A stretch of 64,000 bases of DNA from Rhodopseudomonas pentothenatexigens. Lineage in GTDB: Bacteria; Pseudomonadota; Alphaproteobacteria; Rhizobiales; Xanthobacteraceae. Position numbers and translations under genes: made by a program. The stretch is taken from assembly GCF_900218015.1 (NCBI RefSeq), contig NZ_UFQQ01000001.1, forward strand, positions 186,001 to 250,000, given 5' to 3'. Positions 38,207-46,510 of this stretch are shown piece after piece. A model generated the notes under the pieces. The model saw nothing but the letters and a program-made list of their open reading frames with translations, did not search any database and had not been told where the DNA came from. Position 1 is the first letter of the stretch, and each line of letters starts with the position of its first letter.

Positions 38207-38296
38207 GTCGTTTCCGCCCCTGCTCTCGCTTCGCCGGGCTTGTTACAATAAGGTGACGCTCGTTCCCAGCGCTTCATTTTGTTCCCGGACGTCGCC

Positions 38297-39124
38297 ATGA
38301 CCGTGTTGCCCGCCTTCGCTGCGACCCAGCCTTCGCCGATTCTGCTGCGGGAGACCGTCGACGGCGGTGTTGCGGTGCTGACGCTGAACCGCCCCGCCGC
38401 ACGAAACAGCCTGTCGCTGGAAATGATCGACGATCTGCACGCGGCGCTCGATCTGATCGGGCGCGATGATGGGGTTCGCGTGGTGGTGATCGCCGCCAAC
38501 GGTCCGGCTTTCTGCGCCGGCCACGACCTCAAGGAGCTGACCGCGCATCGCAACGACGCCGATCGCGGTCGCGCCAGCTTCAGCCGGATCATGACGTCCT
38601 GCAGCGCGATGATGCAGGCGATCGTCAAGCTCCCGAAGCCGGTGATCGCGGCGGTGCAAGGCGTCGCCACCGCGGCGGGCTGTCAGCTGGTCGCGAGTTG
38701 CGATCTCGCGATCGCGTCCGAGCAGGCGACCTTCGCGACGCCGGGCGTCGATATCGGACTGTTCTGCTCGACCCCGATGGTGGCGCTGAGCCGCAACGTG
38801 CCGCGCAAGCACGCGATGCAGATGCTGCTGACCGGCGAGCCGGTCGACGCCGAGGAAGCTCGCCGGATCGGCCTGATCAACCGCGTGGTGCCGCACGGCA
38901 CCGAGCGCGCCGCGGCGGTGACGCTTGCCGAGCAGATTGCCGGCAAGTCGGCCCACACCGTCAAGATCGGCAAGGAAGCGTTCTACCGCCAAGCCGAGCT
39001 CAACCTCGCCGACGCCTATCACTACGCCTCGCAGGTAATGGCCGAGAACATGATGGCCGCCGATGCCGAGGAAGGCATCGGCGCATTCCTGGAAAAGCGT
39101 CAGCCGGAATGGAAAGATAAGTAA
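38297..39124 (+). CDS. Enoyl-CoA hydratase-like (ECHDC3-type) crotonase
   Basis: This encodes 275 residues from the ATG at 38297; the frame also has a TTG at 38279. Oxyanion-hole elements are PAFCAGHDLKELTA and GVATAAGCQLVASCDLAIAS. Gln replaces the usual first catalytic Glu, and the segment VDIGLFCSTPMVALSRNV matches the ECHDC3 branch. Hydratase activity is therefore uncertain. It is separate in sequence from the crotonase at 8334-9140. Confidence 0.87.
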   Translation: MTVLPAFAATQPSPILLRETVDGGVAVLTLNRPAARNSLSLEMIDDLHAALDLIGRDDGVRVVVIAANGPAFCAGHDLKELTAHRNDADRGRASFSRIMTSCSAMMQAIVKLPKPVIAAVQGVATAAGCQLVASCDLAIASEQATFATPGVDIGLFCSTPMVALSRNVPRKHAMQMLLTGEPVDAEEARRIGLINRVVPHGTERAAAVTLAEQIAGKSAHTVKIGKEAFYRQAELNLADAYHYASQVMAENMMAADAEEGIGAFLEKRQPEWKDK

Positions 39125-39137
39125 GCCACATGCACCG

Positions 39138-39240
39138 CCTCCTCATCCTGAGGAGCGGCCGCAGGCCGCGTCTCGAAGGATGAGTCTCACGCACTCATGG
39201 TTCGAGACGGCGCCTATCGGCGCCTCCTCACCATGAGGAT
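39138..39240. repeat. Palindromic intergenic repeat, family B
   Basis: The element contains CCTCCTCATCCTGAGGAGC, then GTCTCGAAGGATGAG, and ends GGCGCCTCCTCACCATGAGGA. Two small hairpins (CTCATCCTGAGGAG-like and GGCGCCTATCGGCGCC) and the inverted TCTCGAAGGATGAG arrangement are visible. This family is common between genes in Bradyrhizobium-type genomes. It lies between the crotonase stop and the CoA-binding gene, ending just before the latter. Confidence 0.75.
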
Positions 39241-39258
39241 CTCGGAAGCAATGAGCAG

Positions 39259-39843
39259 ATGAACCACGACCGCTACTCCGACAGCTACATCCGCGCGATC
39301 CTGAATGGTGTGAAGACCATTGCGATGGTCGGGGCGTCGCCGCTCAACGTGCGGCCGAGCTACTTCGTGTTCAAATATCTCACCGAGCGCGGCTACGACG
39401 TCATTCCGATCAATCCCGGACAGGTCGGCAAGAGCCTGCTCGGCAAGCCGTTCGTGGCGTCGCTGAAGGACATCGACCGGCCGATCGACATGGTCGACGT
39501 GTTCCGCGGCTCCGCGCATGTGATGCCGGTGGTCGACGAGGTGCTGTCGTTGTCCCCGCGGCCGAAAGTGATCTGGATGCAGATCGGAGTGCGCAACGAC
39601 GAAGCCGCCGCAAAGGCCGGAGCCGCCGGCATCCAAGTGGTGATGGATCGCTGCCCGAAGATCGAATACGGCCGGCTGTCATCGGAGATCTCCTGGATGG
39701 GCGTGAATTCGCGCACCCTCAGCGCCAAACGCGCCCCGATTCCGGTCAAAGGCATGCGGCTGTCGCTCGACCGCCAGAGCGTCGCCGGCGCGGATACAGC
39801 CGCGTCCGACCGTGCCGTCAAAAGTCGCAACGAGCCGGGCTGA
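39259..39843 (+). CDS. CoA-binding domain protein (YccU-like)
   Basis: This encodes 194 residues. KTIAMVGASPLNVRPSYFVFKYLTERGY and VIPINPGQ form the Rossmann-type CoA-binding fold (CoA_binding_2), followed by IDMVDVFRGSAH and IWMQIGVRNDEAA. The role is unknown. The C-terminal ~45 residues are basic and less conserved. It precedes metY by 96 bases and may be cotranscribed with it. Confidence 0.87.
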   Translation: MNHDRYSDSYIRAILNGVKTIAMVGASPLNVRPSYFVFKYLTERGYDVIPINPGQVGKSLLGKPFVASLKDIDRPIDMVDVFRGSAHVMPVVDEVLSLSPRPKVIWMQIGVRNDEAAAKAGAAGIQVVMDRCPKIEYGRLSSEISWMGVNSRTLSAKRAPIPVKGMRLSLDRQSVAGADTAASDRAVKSRNEPG

Positions 39844-39939
39844 ACGCGGCAGCTTGCGGCTGCCCCGCGCGCGCTTGACCTCGCACCGGGTTCCGATCAG
39901 ATAGCCAAAACCATCAGCCAGAGCACGGAGGGATCGACC

Positions 39940-41220
39940 ATGACCGACCGCAACCCGGGATTCGCGACGCTCGCCGTCCATGCCGGCGCCCAGCCCGATC
40001 CGACCACCGGGGCGCGCGCGACGCCGATCTATCAGACCACCTCCTACGTGTTCAACGATGCCGACCATGCCGCGTCGCTGTTCGGCCTGCAGGCGTTCGG
40101 CAACATCTACACCCGGATCACCAACCCGACGACGGCGGTGCTCGAAGAGCGCGTCGCTGCGCTCGAAGGCGGCACCGCTGCGCTCGCCACCGCCTCGGGC
40201 CACGCCGCGCAGCTGGTCGCGCTGCAGCAGCTGATGCAGCCCGGTGACGAATTCATCGCCGCGCGCAAACTCTACGGCGGCTCGATCAATCAGTTCACCC
40301 ACGCCTTCAAGAGCTTCGGCTGGAACGTGGTGTGGGCCGACACCGACGATGTCGCCAGCTTTCAGCGTGCGGTGTCGCCAAAGACCAAAGCGATCTTCAT
40401 CGAGTCGATCGCCAATCCGGGCGGCAGCATCACCGACATCGAGGCGGTCGCCGAAGTCGCGCGCAACGCGGGCGTGCCGCTGATCGTCGACAATACCCTG
40501 GCGACGCCCTACCTGATCCGGCCGATCGACCACGGCGCCGACATCGTGGTGCATTCGCTGACCAAGTTCCTCGGCGGCCACGGCAACTCGCTCGGTGGCA
40601 TCATCGTCGATGCCGGCACCTTCGACTGGTCGAAGGACGGCAAATATCCGATGCTGAGCGAGCCGCGCCCCGAATATCACGGCCTGAAGATCCAGGAGAC
40701 GTTCGGCAACTTCTCGTTCGCGATCGCCTGCCGCGTGCTCGGCCTGCGCGATCTCGGCCCGGCGCTGTCGCCGTTCAACGCCTTCATGCTGCTGACCGGC
40801 ATCGAGACGCTGCCGCTGCGGATGCAGAAGCACTGCGAGAATGCCAAGGCGATTGCCGAATTCCTCGCCGGCCACAAGGCAGTCGAAGAGGTCAATTACT
40901 CCGGCCTCGCCTCAAGCAAATATGCTGCCCTCGCCCGCAAATACGCGCCGAAGGGCGCCGGCGCGGTGTTCACTTTCAGCCTCAAGGGCGGCTATCAGTC
41001 CGGCGTCGATCTCGTCGCCAATCTGAAGCTGTTCTCACACCTCGCAAATGTCGGCGACACCCGCTCGCTGATCATCCACCCGGCCTCGACCACCCATAGC
41101 CAGCTCGACGACGCCCAGAAGACCGCCGCCGGCGCCGCGCCCAACATGGTGCGGGTGTCGATCGGCATCGAAGACAAGGACGACCTGATCGCGGACCTCG
41201 ACCAGGCGCTCGGCGGCTGA
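39940..41220 (+). CDS. metY: O-acetylhomoserine sulfhydrylase
   Basis: This encodes 426 residues, typical for the family. The N-terminus is [31 protein letters not shown]-like, and the PLP-binding lysine is K209 in [15 protein letters not shown]. The closing [12 protein letters not shown] is also diagnostic. It makes homocysteine (or methionine with methanethiol) from O-acetylhomoserine and sulfide. AGCACGGAGGGAT supplies the ribosome site. No SAM riboswitch is evident in the short leader. Confidence 0.94.
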   Translation: MTDRNPGFATLAVHAGAQPDPTTGARATPIYQTTSYVFNDADHAASLFGLQAFGNIYTRITNPTTAVLEERVAALEGGTAALATASGHAAQLVALQQLMQPGDEFIAARKLYGGSINQFTHAFKSFGWNVVWADTDDVASFQRAVSPKTKAIFIESIANPGGSITDIEAVAEVARNAGVPLIVDNTLATPYLIRPIDHGADIVVHSLTKFLGGHGNSLGGIIVDAGTFDWSKDGKYPMLSEPRPEYHGLKIQETFGNFSFAIACRVLGLRDLGPALSPFNAFMLLTGIETLPLRMQKHCENAKAIAEFLAGHKAVEEVNYSGLASSKYAALARKYAPKGAGAVFTFSLKGGYQSGVDLVANLKLFSHLANVGDTRSLIIHPASTTHSQLDDAQKTAAGAAPNMVRVSIGIEDKDDLIADLDQALGG

Positions 41221-41259
41221 TCGCCTGGCGCCGCCAAGCGGCATCGAGGAGGCGGCACA

Positions 41260-41856
41260 ATGAGCAGCGGCCACATCGAACAGCGGCGGCTGGAACAGCT
41301 CAGCAATACGATCTTCGGCGTCGCCATGACCTTGCTCGCCTATCAGGCGCCGCGCGAGAAATTCGCCGGCGGCAACCCGCAATGGCGGGAGCTGTGGCAC
41401 GTCTACGGCGCCTTCATTTCGACGCTGCTGCTGAGCTTCATCGTCGCCGGGATGTTCTGGCTCAGTCATCAGCAGCGACTAGCCTATGCCAGCCACGCCA
41501 CCCGTTCCGAGGTGATGATCAACCTGTTCTTCCTGCTGTCGATCATCCTGCTGCCGGTGACCTGCGGGCTGTACGGCAATAATTACGATTCGCCGAACGT
41601 CACGATTCTCTACAGCTTCAATCTGTTTCTGATCGCGGTGTTCAATACCGCGCTGTGGACGATCGCGGCGACACGGCGCGGCGACTGGCCGAGACTGGTC
41701 ACACCGATGTTTTCGCTGCTGTTGTTCGTGGTGGCTCTCGTCGTCAGCCTGCTCGATCCGCGTTTGCCGAAATTTATCTGGCCGATCGCGTTTCTATCGC
41801 CGGTCCTGGCGGCGTATCTCGAGCGTAAGCGGCCCATTACCAACAACACGACATGA
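41260..41856 (+). CDS. TMEM175/DUF1211-like membrane protein
   Basis: This encodes 198 residues with about six transmembrane helices. The N-terminal signature RLEQLSNTIFGVAMTLLAYQ corresponds to the TMEM175 motif R-x3-FSD-x-IFAIA-xTLL, but the FSD triad reads LSN here. Bacterial homologues are potassium-permeable channels. With the triad altered, channel function is uncertain. It follows metY by 39 bases. Confidence 0.78.
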   Translation: MSSGHIEQRRLEQLSNTIFGVAMTLLAYQAPREKFAGGNPQWRELWHVYGAFISTLLLSFIVAGMFWLSHQQRLAYASHATRSEVMINLFFLLSIILLPVTCGLYGNNYDSPNVTILYSFNLFLIAVFNTALWTIAATRRGDWPRLVTPMFSLLLFVVALVVSLLDPRLPKFIWPIAFLSPVLAAYLERKRPITNNTT

Positions 41857-41884
41857 TGAAGCGGGAGCCGGCGGAATCGGCGTG

Positions 41885-42973
41885 CTAGCCGTGCTGCCCG
41901 ACCGGCACCGCCACCGCGGGCCGGACGTCTCTGGGCCGCGGCGCCGTCAGACGTTCGGCCTGCAGTACCGCCAGCGTCAGCACCACCAGCGCCATCGCCT
42001 GATGCGCCAGAGCGAGGTCGATCGGCGCGGCGTACAGCACGGTGAGAATACCGAGCACGGCCTGGGCGGTCAGCGCCAGGAACAACAGCACCGCGCCGCG
42101 CGCCGCCGCCCCTGCCCGGGTCCGCAGCGCGTCGATCATGTGCAGCGCCGCCAGCGTCCACAGCGCGTAGGCCAGCATGCGGTGGTCGAACTGCACGGTG
42201 AGATGATTGTCGAACAGGTTCTTCCACCACGGGCTTTCGAACCACAGCCGCGCCGCATCCGGGATCAGCGCTCCGTCGATCTCGGGCCAGGTGTTGTACA
42301 GCCGCCCGGCGCGCAGCCCGGCGACCAGGGCGCCGGCATAGAGCTGCACGAAGGTCAGCCCGAGCAGCGCCAGCGCGGTCACCTTCAGCCGTGCCGGCAC
42401 GACGGCGCGGGCCCGGTCGGCCATTCGTCGCAGCGTCCAGACGATCGCCGCATAGATGATCAGCGCCAGCGACAGATGGGTGGCGAGCCGCACCTGTGAC
42501 ACTTCGGTCCGCTGCGACAGGCCGGACGCCACCATCCACCAGCCGACCGCGCCCTGCAGCGCGCCGAGCGCGAAGATGATCCACAGCGCCCGCTTCCACT
42601 GCGGGCCGATTGCCCCGCGCCACAGGAACCACAGGAACGGCAGCAGATAGACAATGCCGATCACCCGGCCGAGCAGCCGGTGGCTCCATTCCCACCAGAA
42701 GATGGTCTTGAACTGATCGAGCGTCATGCCGGCGTTCAGTTCGCGATATTGCGGGATCTGCTTGTAGCCGTCGAACGCCGCCTGCCATTGCGTGTCACTG
42801 AGCGGCGGCAGCGTGCCTGTCACCGGCTTCCATTCGACGATCGACAGTCCGGATTCGGTCAGCCGCGTCGCGCCGCCGACCAGCACCATCGCGGCGATCA
42901 GCGCCGCCACCAGCGTCAGCCAGCCCCGCACGGCGCGAACTCGGGAGGGTGGCGACGCCGCGGCGATGGTCAT
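41885..42973 (-). CDS. ctaA: Heme A synthase (Cox15/CtaA type)
   Basis: This encodes 362 residues from the ATG at 42973, preceded by AAGGGA. Eight transmembrane helices are visible. Conserved segments are [68 protein letters not shown] and [10 protein letters not shown], which hold the haem-ligating histidines. It oxidises the C8 methyl group of heme O to give heme A for aa3-type cytochrome oxidase. Confidence 0.95.
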   Translation of the reverse strand: MTIAAASPPSRVRAVRGWLTLVAALIAAMVLVGGATRLTESGLSIVEWKPVTGTLPPLSDTQWQAAFDGYKQIPQYRELNAGMTLDQFKTIFWWEWSHRLLGRVIGIVYLLPFLWFLWRGAIGPQWKRALWIIFALGALQGAVGWWMVASGLSQRTEVSQVRLATHLSLALIIYAAIVWTLRRMADRARAVVPARLKVTALALLGLTFVQLYAGALVAGLRAGRLYNTWPEIDGALIPDAARLWFESPWWKNLFDNHLTVQFDHRMLAYALWTLAALHMIDALRTRAGAAARGAVLLFLALTAQAVLGILTVLYAAPIDLALAHQAMALVVLTLAVLQAERLTAPRPRDVRPAVAVPVGQHG

Positions 42974-43069
42974 AAAGCATCCCTTGAACGGATTTTCGCG
43001 CACTCTATAGTCCGGCCGTTCTTATGCGCAAGGCGTTGCGAGAACGCATCAAGGGCGTGTGAGCGAGGC

Positions 43070-43282
43070 ATGAATATTCGAACCCGCAAATTGATCGGAA
43101 CCGTCGGCCTGCTGCTGCTGGCGATCGTTTGGTCGCTGACCGCGATGGCGCTGGCGCAGGCGCCGGTGATTGCCGAGTCGAAATGGCTGCAAGCGGTGTA
43201 CTATCTGGTCGCCGGCCTGGGCTGGGTGCTGCCGGCGATGCCGCTGGTCACCTGGATGTCGCGTCCCGACCCTGCCGAATAA
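43070..43282 (+). CDS. DUF2842 membrane protein
   Basis: This encodes 70 residues with two transmembrane helices (residues 9-30 and 39-62), and GLGWVLPAMPLVTWMSRPD at the end, the pattern of DUF2842. Genes of this family sit beside ctaA in many alphaproteobacteria, as here (divergent). The function is unknown. A strong intrinsic terminator follows. Confidence 0.85.
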   Translation: MNIRTRKLIGTVGLLLLAIVWSLTAMALAQAPVIAESKWLQAVYYLVAGLGWVLPAMPLVTWMSRPDPAE

Positions 43283-43306
43283 GATTGCGACCGTTCCAAA
43301 CGGGCA

Positions 43307-43344
43307 ACGCCGCCACCGGGCTCCCGATGGCGGCGTGGCTTTTT
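43307..43344 (+). terminator. Intrinsic terminator after the DUF2842 gene
   Basis: A perfect 9-bp stem, ACGCCGCCA / TGGCGGCGT, is followed by GGC and a T-run (TTTTT). It lies 25 bases after the stop codon. Confidence 0.85.
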
Positions 43345-43364
43345 CGAGACGAAGTGCGCGCAAT

Positions 43365-44372
43365 TCAGAACAGATAGTTGAACCGCAGCATCGCCTGGTG
43401 ACGCTCGAAATTGTCGAGGTCGAGATGCCGCGGATCGTCGCAGGCCTTGCCCGCGACCTGCGTGCTCCAGGTCCCCGACAGGCCGATCTTGTCGGTGAGA
43501 TGCGTCGAGAACGTCGGCCCGACATACACCGCGTCGCCGGCGAACCGGTCGAGCCCGAGTCCCTCGTAGGCGCGCACGTAGCGCGCCTCGACGCCGACGA
43601 TCAGCATGGAATTCACCTTGTAGGAGAGCGCGCCCTGCACCGCGAATTCGGAATCGTGCGACCAAATGCTGGCGAGATCGCGCGAAGCGCCGCCGGAGTA
43701 CCAGAGGTTGAGCGCGGCGAACAGCGTGCCGCGGATCAGCTCCTTGTCCATCAGCGCGGCGAACTCGCTGCCGTAGATCTGCGCATCGAATCCGGTGAGC
43801 TCGTCGAGCCGGTTCCAGGACGGTGCCGCATGCAGCGTCAGGCCGAACGGCATCACGTCGCGATCGAGCAGCTTGTAGCGGAACTCCATCGAGGCACCGG
43901 CAATCGCGGTGCGGCGATTGTCGATCATGCCCGGAACGCCGCTGATCTGCGTCGACGCGAAACTGACACCGGGCGCGACACGGAAATTGTCCGTCAACGT
44001 GAACTTGACCTGCGACAGCACGCCGACGCCGGTGTAGGAGCCGAACCGCCGCCCGAACCGGCCGACGTTCTCGATCTCGAGTTCGATCTCGCCCTTGTTG
44101 CCGATGTCCGAGCCCATGCTGAAGCCGAAGATGTGCTCGGTGTCGACATCGTCGTGCGCCGCCTTGGCCTCGGCCGGCATCGCCAGCGCGCGCGCGGCCG
44201 CGGCTTGGGACGGACCGGCGGCGTAAGACAGCCACCCCGGCAACTCATCGGCGGTCGCCTCAGGCGCCGCTACGCCCGTCACCACCAGTCCTGCAATTGC
44301 CGCCGCCAGCGCTCCTTTCAGCCTCCTGGCCCTGCCGCTGCGGCGATGCGACGCGATATTACACCAAATCAT
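43365..44372 (-). CDS. Putative outer-membrane beta-barrel protein
   Basis: This encodes 335 residues. A basic N-terminus and hydrophobic core (LKGALAAAIAGLVVTGVAA) form a likely signal peptide ending near ATADE. The rest alternates polar and hydrophobic residues in strands and ends in RFNYLF, a terminal phenylalanine with the aromatic pattern read by the BAM complex. I do not recognise the family. It may be a small-molecule channel or a surface protein. Confidence 0.7.
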   Translation of the reverse strand: MIWCNIASHRRSGRARRLKGALAAAIAGLVVTGVAAPEATADELPGWLSYAAGPSQAAAARALAMPAEAKAAHDDVDTEHIFGFSMGSDIGNKGEIELEIENVGRFGRRFGSYTGVGVLSQVKFTLTDNFRVAPGVSFASTQISGVPGMIDNRRTAIAGASMEFRYKLLDRDVMPFGLTLHAAPSWNRLDELTGFDAQIYGSEFAALMDKELIRGTLFAALNLWYSGGASRDLASIWSHDSEFAVQGALSYKVNSMLIVGVEARYVRAYEGLGLDRFAGDAVYVGPTFSTHLTDKIGLSGTWSTQVAGKACDDPRHLDLDNFERHQAMLRFNYLF

Positions 44373-44443
44373 TAGTAGCCCCCGATGACTTCCATCGGTC
44401 TACTAACTGCAATTGAGAACGCCTCGCGGTCAAAGCATTTTGT

Positions 44444-44458
44444 TTACAGGCCCTGTAA
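44444..44458. promoter_or_regulatory. Inverted repeat TTACAGG-C-CCTGTAA
   Basis: A perfect 7-bp palindrome with a one-base centre lies between the divergent outer-membrane gene and dps, about 70 bases from the former start and 190 from the latter. The symmetry suggests a regulator site. No known consensus is matched closely enough to name the protein. Confidence 0.4.
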
Positions 44459-44649
44459 GCCGCGGGGGCCGGAAATTTGATTGATGACAATGATTAGTAG
44501 TAGCGTACCGCGCCATACTGGGAACGATCGAGACGGACACCGTTTCCGGCTGGTTTCGACCGTTGCAACGCGATGGGCGCGATGTGGTCGGACGGTACTC
44601 ATCTACGACCGCCGGCCCGGCGCCGGCTCGCTATCAACAAGGACCGGAC

Positions 44650-45132
44650 ATGACCAAGCCTGCCAAGATCAACATCGGTATCCCCGAAGACAAGCGTGCG
44701 AAGATCGCCGAGGGGCTGTCGCGGCTGCTCGCCGATTCCTACACGCTGTATCTGATGACGCACAATTTCCATTGGAACGTCACCGGGCCGATGTTCAACA
44801 CGCTGCACGCGATGTTCATGACGCAGTACACCGAGCAGTGGACCGCGCTCGACCAGATCGCCGAGCGGATTCGTGCACTCGGCTTCCCGGCGCCAGGCAC
44901 CTACAAGGAGTTCGTCAAGCTGGCGTCGATCGCCGAGGTCGAGGGGCAGCCGAAGGCGCTGGAGATGGTCCGGCACTTGGTGTCGGCGCAGGAAGCCACC
45001 GCCCGCACCGCGCGCGAGCTGTTTCCGCTGGTCGAGGACGCCAACGACCAGCCGACCGCCGACCTCCTGACTCAGCGGCTCGACGTCCACGAGAAGACCG
45101 CCTGGATGCTGCGCAGCCTGCTCGAAGACTGA
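44650..45132 (+). CDS. dps: Dps-family DNA-binding ferritin
   Basis: This encodes 160 residues from the ATG at 44650. The ferroxidase-site helices are visible in YLMTHNFHWNVTGPMFNTLH and YTEQWTALDQIAERIRALG, and further on in RLDVHEKTAWMLRS. Dps forms a dodecamer that oxidises Fe2+ with hydrogen peroxide and stores ferric iron. The N-terminus has a few lysines (TKPAKINIGIPEDKRAK) that may contact DNA. A peroxidase gene lies downstream. Confidence 0.93.
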   Translation: MTKPAKINIGIPEDKRAKIAEGLSRLLADSYTLYLMTHNFHWNVTGPMFNTLHAMFMTQYTEQWTALDQIAERIRALGFPAPGTYKEFVKLASIAEVEGQPKALEMVRHLVSAQEATARTARELFPLVEDANDQPTADLLTQRLDVHEKTAWMLRSLLED

Positions 45133-45149
45133 TCCGAGCCTTTGGTGAC

Positions 45150-45186
45150 AAAGCGGCGGTCCGGACTGTCCGGACTGCCGCTTTTG
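45150..45186 (+). terminator. Intrinsic terminator of dps
   Basis: A 16-bp stem with one mismatch, AAAGCGGCGGTCCGGA / TCCGGACTGCCGCTTT, has a 3-base loop and ends in TTTT. It begins 17 bases after the dps stop codon. Confidence 0.88.
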
Positions 45187-45307
45187 CAAATGCGACTACA
45201 TCTTTGACTTTCGGCTAAGGCAGCCCTCAGGGATGCCCGAGCGACAAAAAACCGCAGCCATTCCCGGTAGTTGGACGAGGCGGACGCGGTGTTGTGCGGC
45301 GCCGCGT

Positions 45308-45321
45308 TTGACCCCGATCAA
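45308..45321. promoter_or_regulatory. FNR/FixK-type box TTGAC-CCCG-ATCAA
   Basis: This matches the FNR/FixK consensus TTGAT-N4-ATCAA at nine of ten positions. It is centred about 109 bases before the chosen peroxidase start, a position that would suit activation from a start site nearer 45356 (AT-rich GAATAAGAATTACTC follows at 45334). R. palustris encodes FixK and the Fnr-like AadR. Low-oxygen activation is inferred. Confidence 0.65.
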
Positions 45322-45423
45322 AGCAGCGCATTGCGAATAAGAATTACTCTAGCGGCACTTCCGCATCGTCGCGGAGCGACCGTCGGTCCCCCCTTCGATG
45401 CCAATCCTGCCGTGGGGGTTCTC

Positions 45424-46425
45424 ATGAAAATCGCACATACGTTGCTGCTGGCGACGGCTCTGTCCGTCACCTTGTCGGTCCCTGCCCGCGCAGCGAGCGA
45501 CGAGCCGATCTCGCCGATCAAGCCGGCGGTGGTGAAGGATCAGAAACTGGTCGAACTCGGCAAGAAGCTGTTCTTCGATCCGCGACTGTCGAAGTCCGGC
45601 TTCATCTCCTGCAACTCGTGTCACAACCTGTCGATGGGCGGGTCGGATAATCTGAAAACCTCGATCGGCCACAACTGGCAGAAGGGGCCGATCAATTCGC
45701 CGACGGTGCTCAATGCCAGCCTCAACGTCGCACAGTTCTGGGACGGCCGGGCGCTGACCTTGAAGGATCAGGCCGGCGGACCGATCGCCAATCCGGGCGA
45801 GATGGCGTTCACCCACGAACTGGCGGTCGACCTGCTGAAGTCGATCCCGGGCTACGTCACCGAGTTCAAATCGGTGTTCGGCCAGAACAGCACCGTCGAC
45901 ATCGACGAGGTGACGCGCGCGATCGCGGCGTTCGAAGAGACGCTGGTGACGCCGAACTCGCGGTTCGACAAATGGCTGAAGGGCGACAAGAAGGCGCTGA
46001 CGCCGACTGAGCGCGCCGGCTACGAGCTGTTCAAGGATTCCGGCTGCACCGGCTGTCATAACGGTGCAGCCGTCGGCGGCAACACCTTCCAGAAGATGGG
46101 CGTGGTCGAGCCGTACAAGACCGACAACCCGGCCGAAGGGCGCTTCGCCGTCACCAAGGAGGAAGCCGACCGCTTCAACTTCAAGGTGCCGACGCTGCGC
46201 AACGTCGAACTGACATATCCCTATTTCCACGACGGTGCGGCGCAGAAGCTGTCGGACGCGGTCGACACCATGGGGCGGATCCAGCTCGGCAAGAAGTTCA
46301 CCCCGGACGAAAACGCTAAGATCGTCGCCTTCCTCAAGACGCTGACCGGCGACCAGCCCGACTTCAAGCTGCCGATCCTGCCGCCGTCGAGCGACAAGAC
46401 GGCGCCGCCGAAGCCGTTCGACTGA
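45424..46425 (+). CDS. Di-haem cytochrome c peroxidase
   Basis: This encodes 333 residues from the ATG at 45424; a GTG three codons upstream is also possible. A Sec signal ends at ARAAS (about residue 24). Haem sites are C63-N-S-C66-H67 and C208-T-G-C211-H212. The conserved SCHNLSMGGSDN and PTLRNVELTYPYFHDGA segments fit the CcpA family rather than MauG. It reduces hydrogen peroxide to water in the periplasm. It is followed by a multihaem cytochrome gene at 86 bases. Confidence 0.92.
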   Translation: MKIAHTLLLATALSVTLSVPARAASDEPISPIKPAVVKDQKLVELGKKLFFDPRLSKSGFISCNSCHNLSMGGSDNLKTSIGHNWQKGPINSPTVLNASLNVAQFWDGRALTLKDQAGGPIANPGEMAFTHELAVDLLKSIPGYVTEFKSVFGQNSTVDIDEVTRAIAAFEETLVTPNSRFDKWLKGDKKALTPTERAGYELFKDSGCTGCHNGAAVGGNTFQKMGVVEPYKTDNPAEGRFAVTKEEADRFNFKVPTLRNVELTYPYFHDGAAQKLSDAVDTMGRIQLGKKFTPDENAKIVAFLKTLTGDQPDFKLPILPPSSDKTAPPKPFD

Positions 46426-46510
46426 GTCTGGGCTGAAGGATGCGGCGCGGACGGCGCAGATACGACGCCGCCCGCGTGCCGCGGGTCGGCCGCTACGACG
46501 GAACCATATC

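Noticed and set aside
39844-39939. Possible SAM-responsive leader before metY
   Set aside because: The 96-base leader lacks the conserved pseudoknot elements of the SAM-II type that would be expected in this group.
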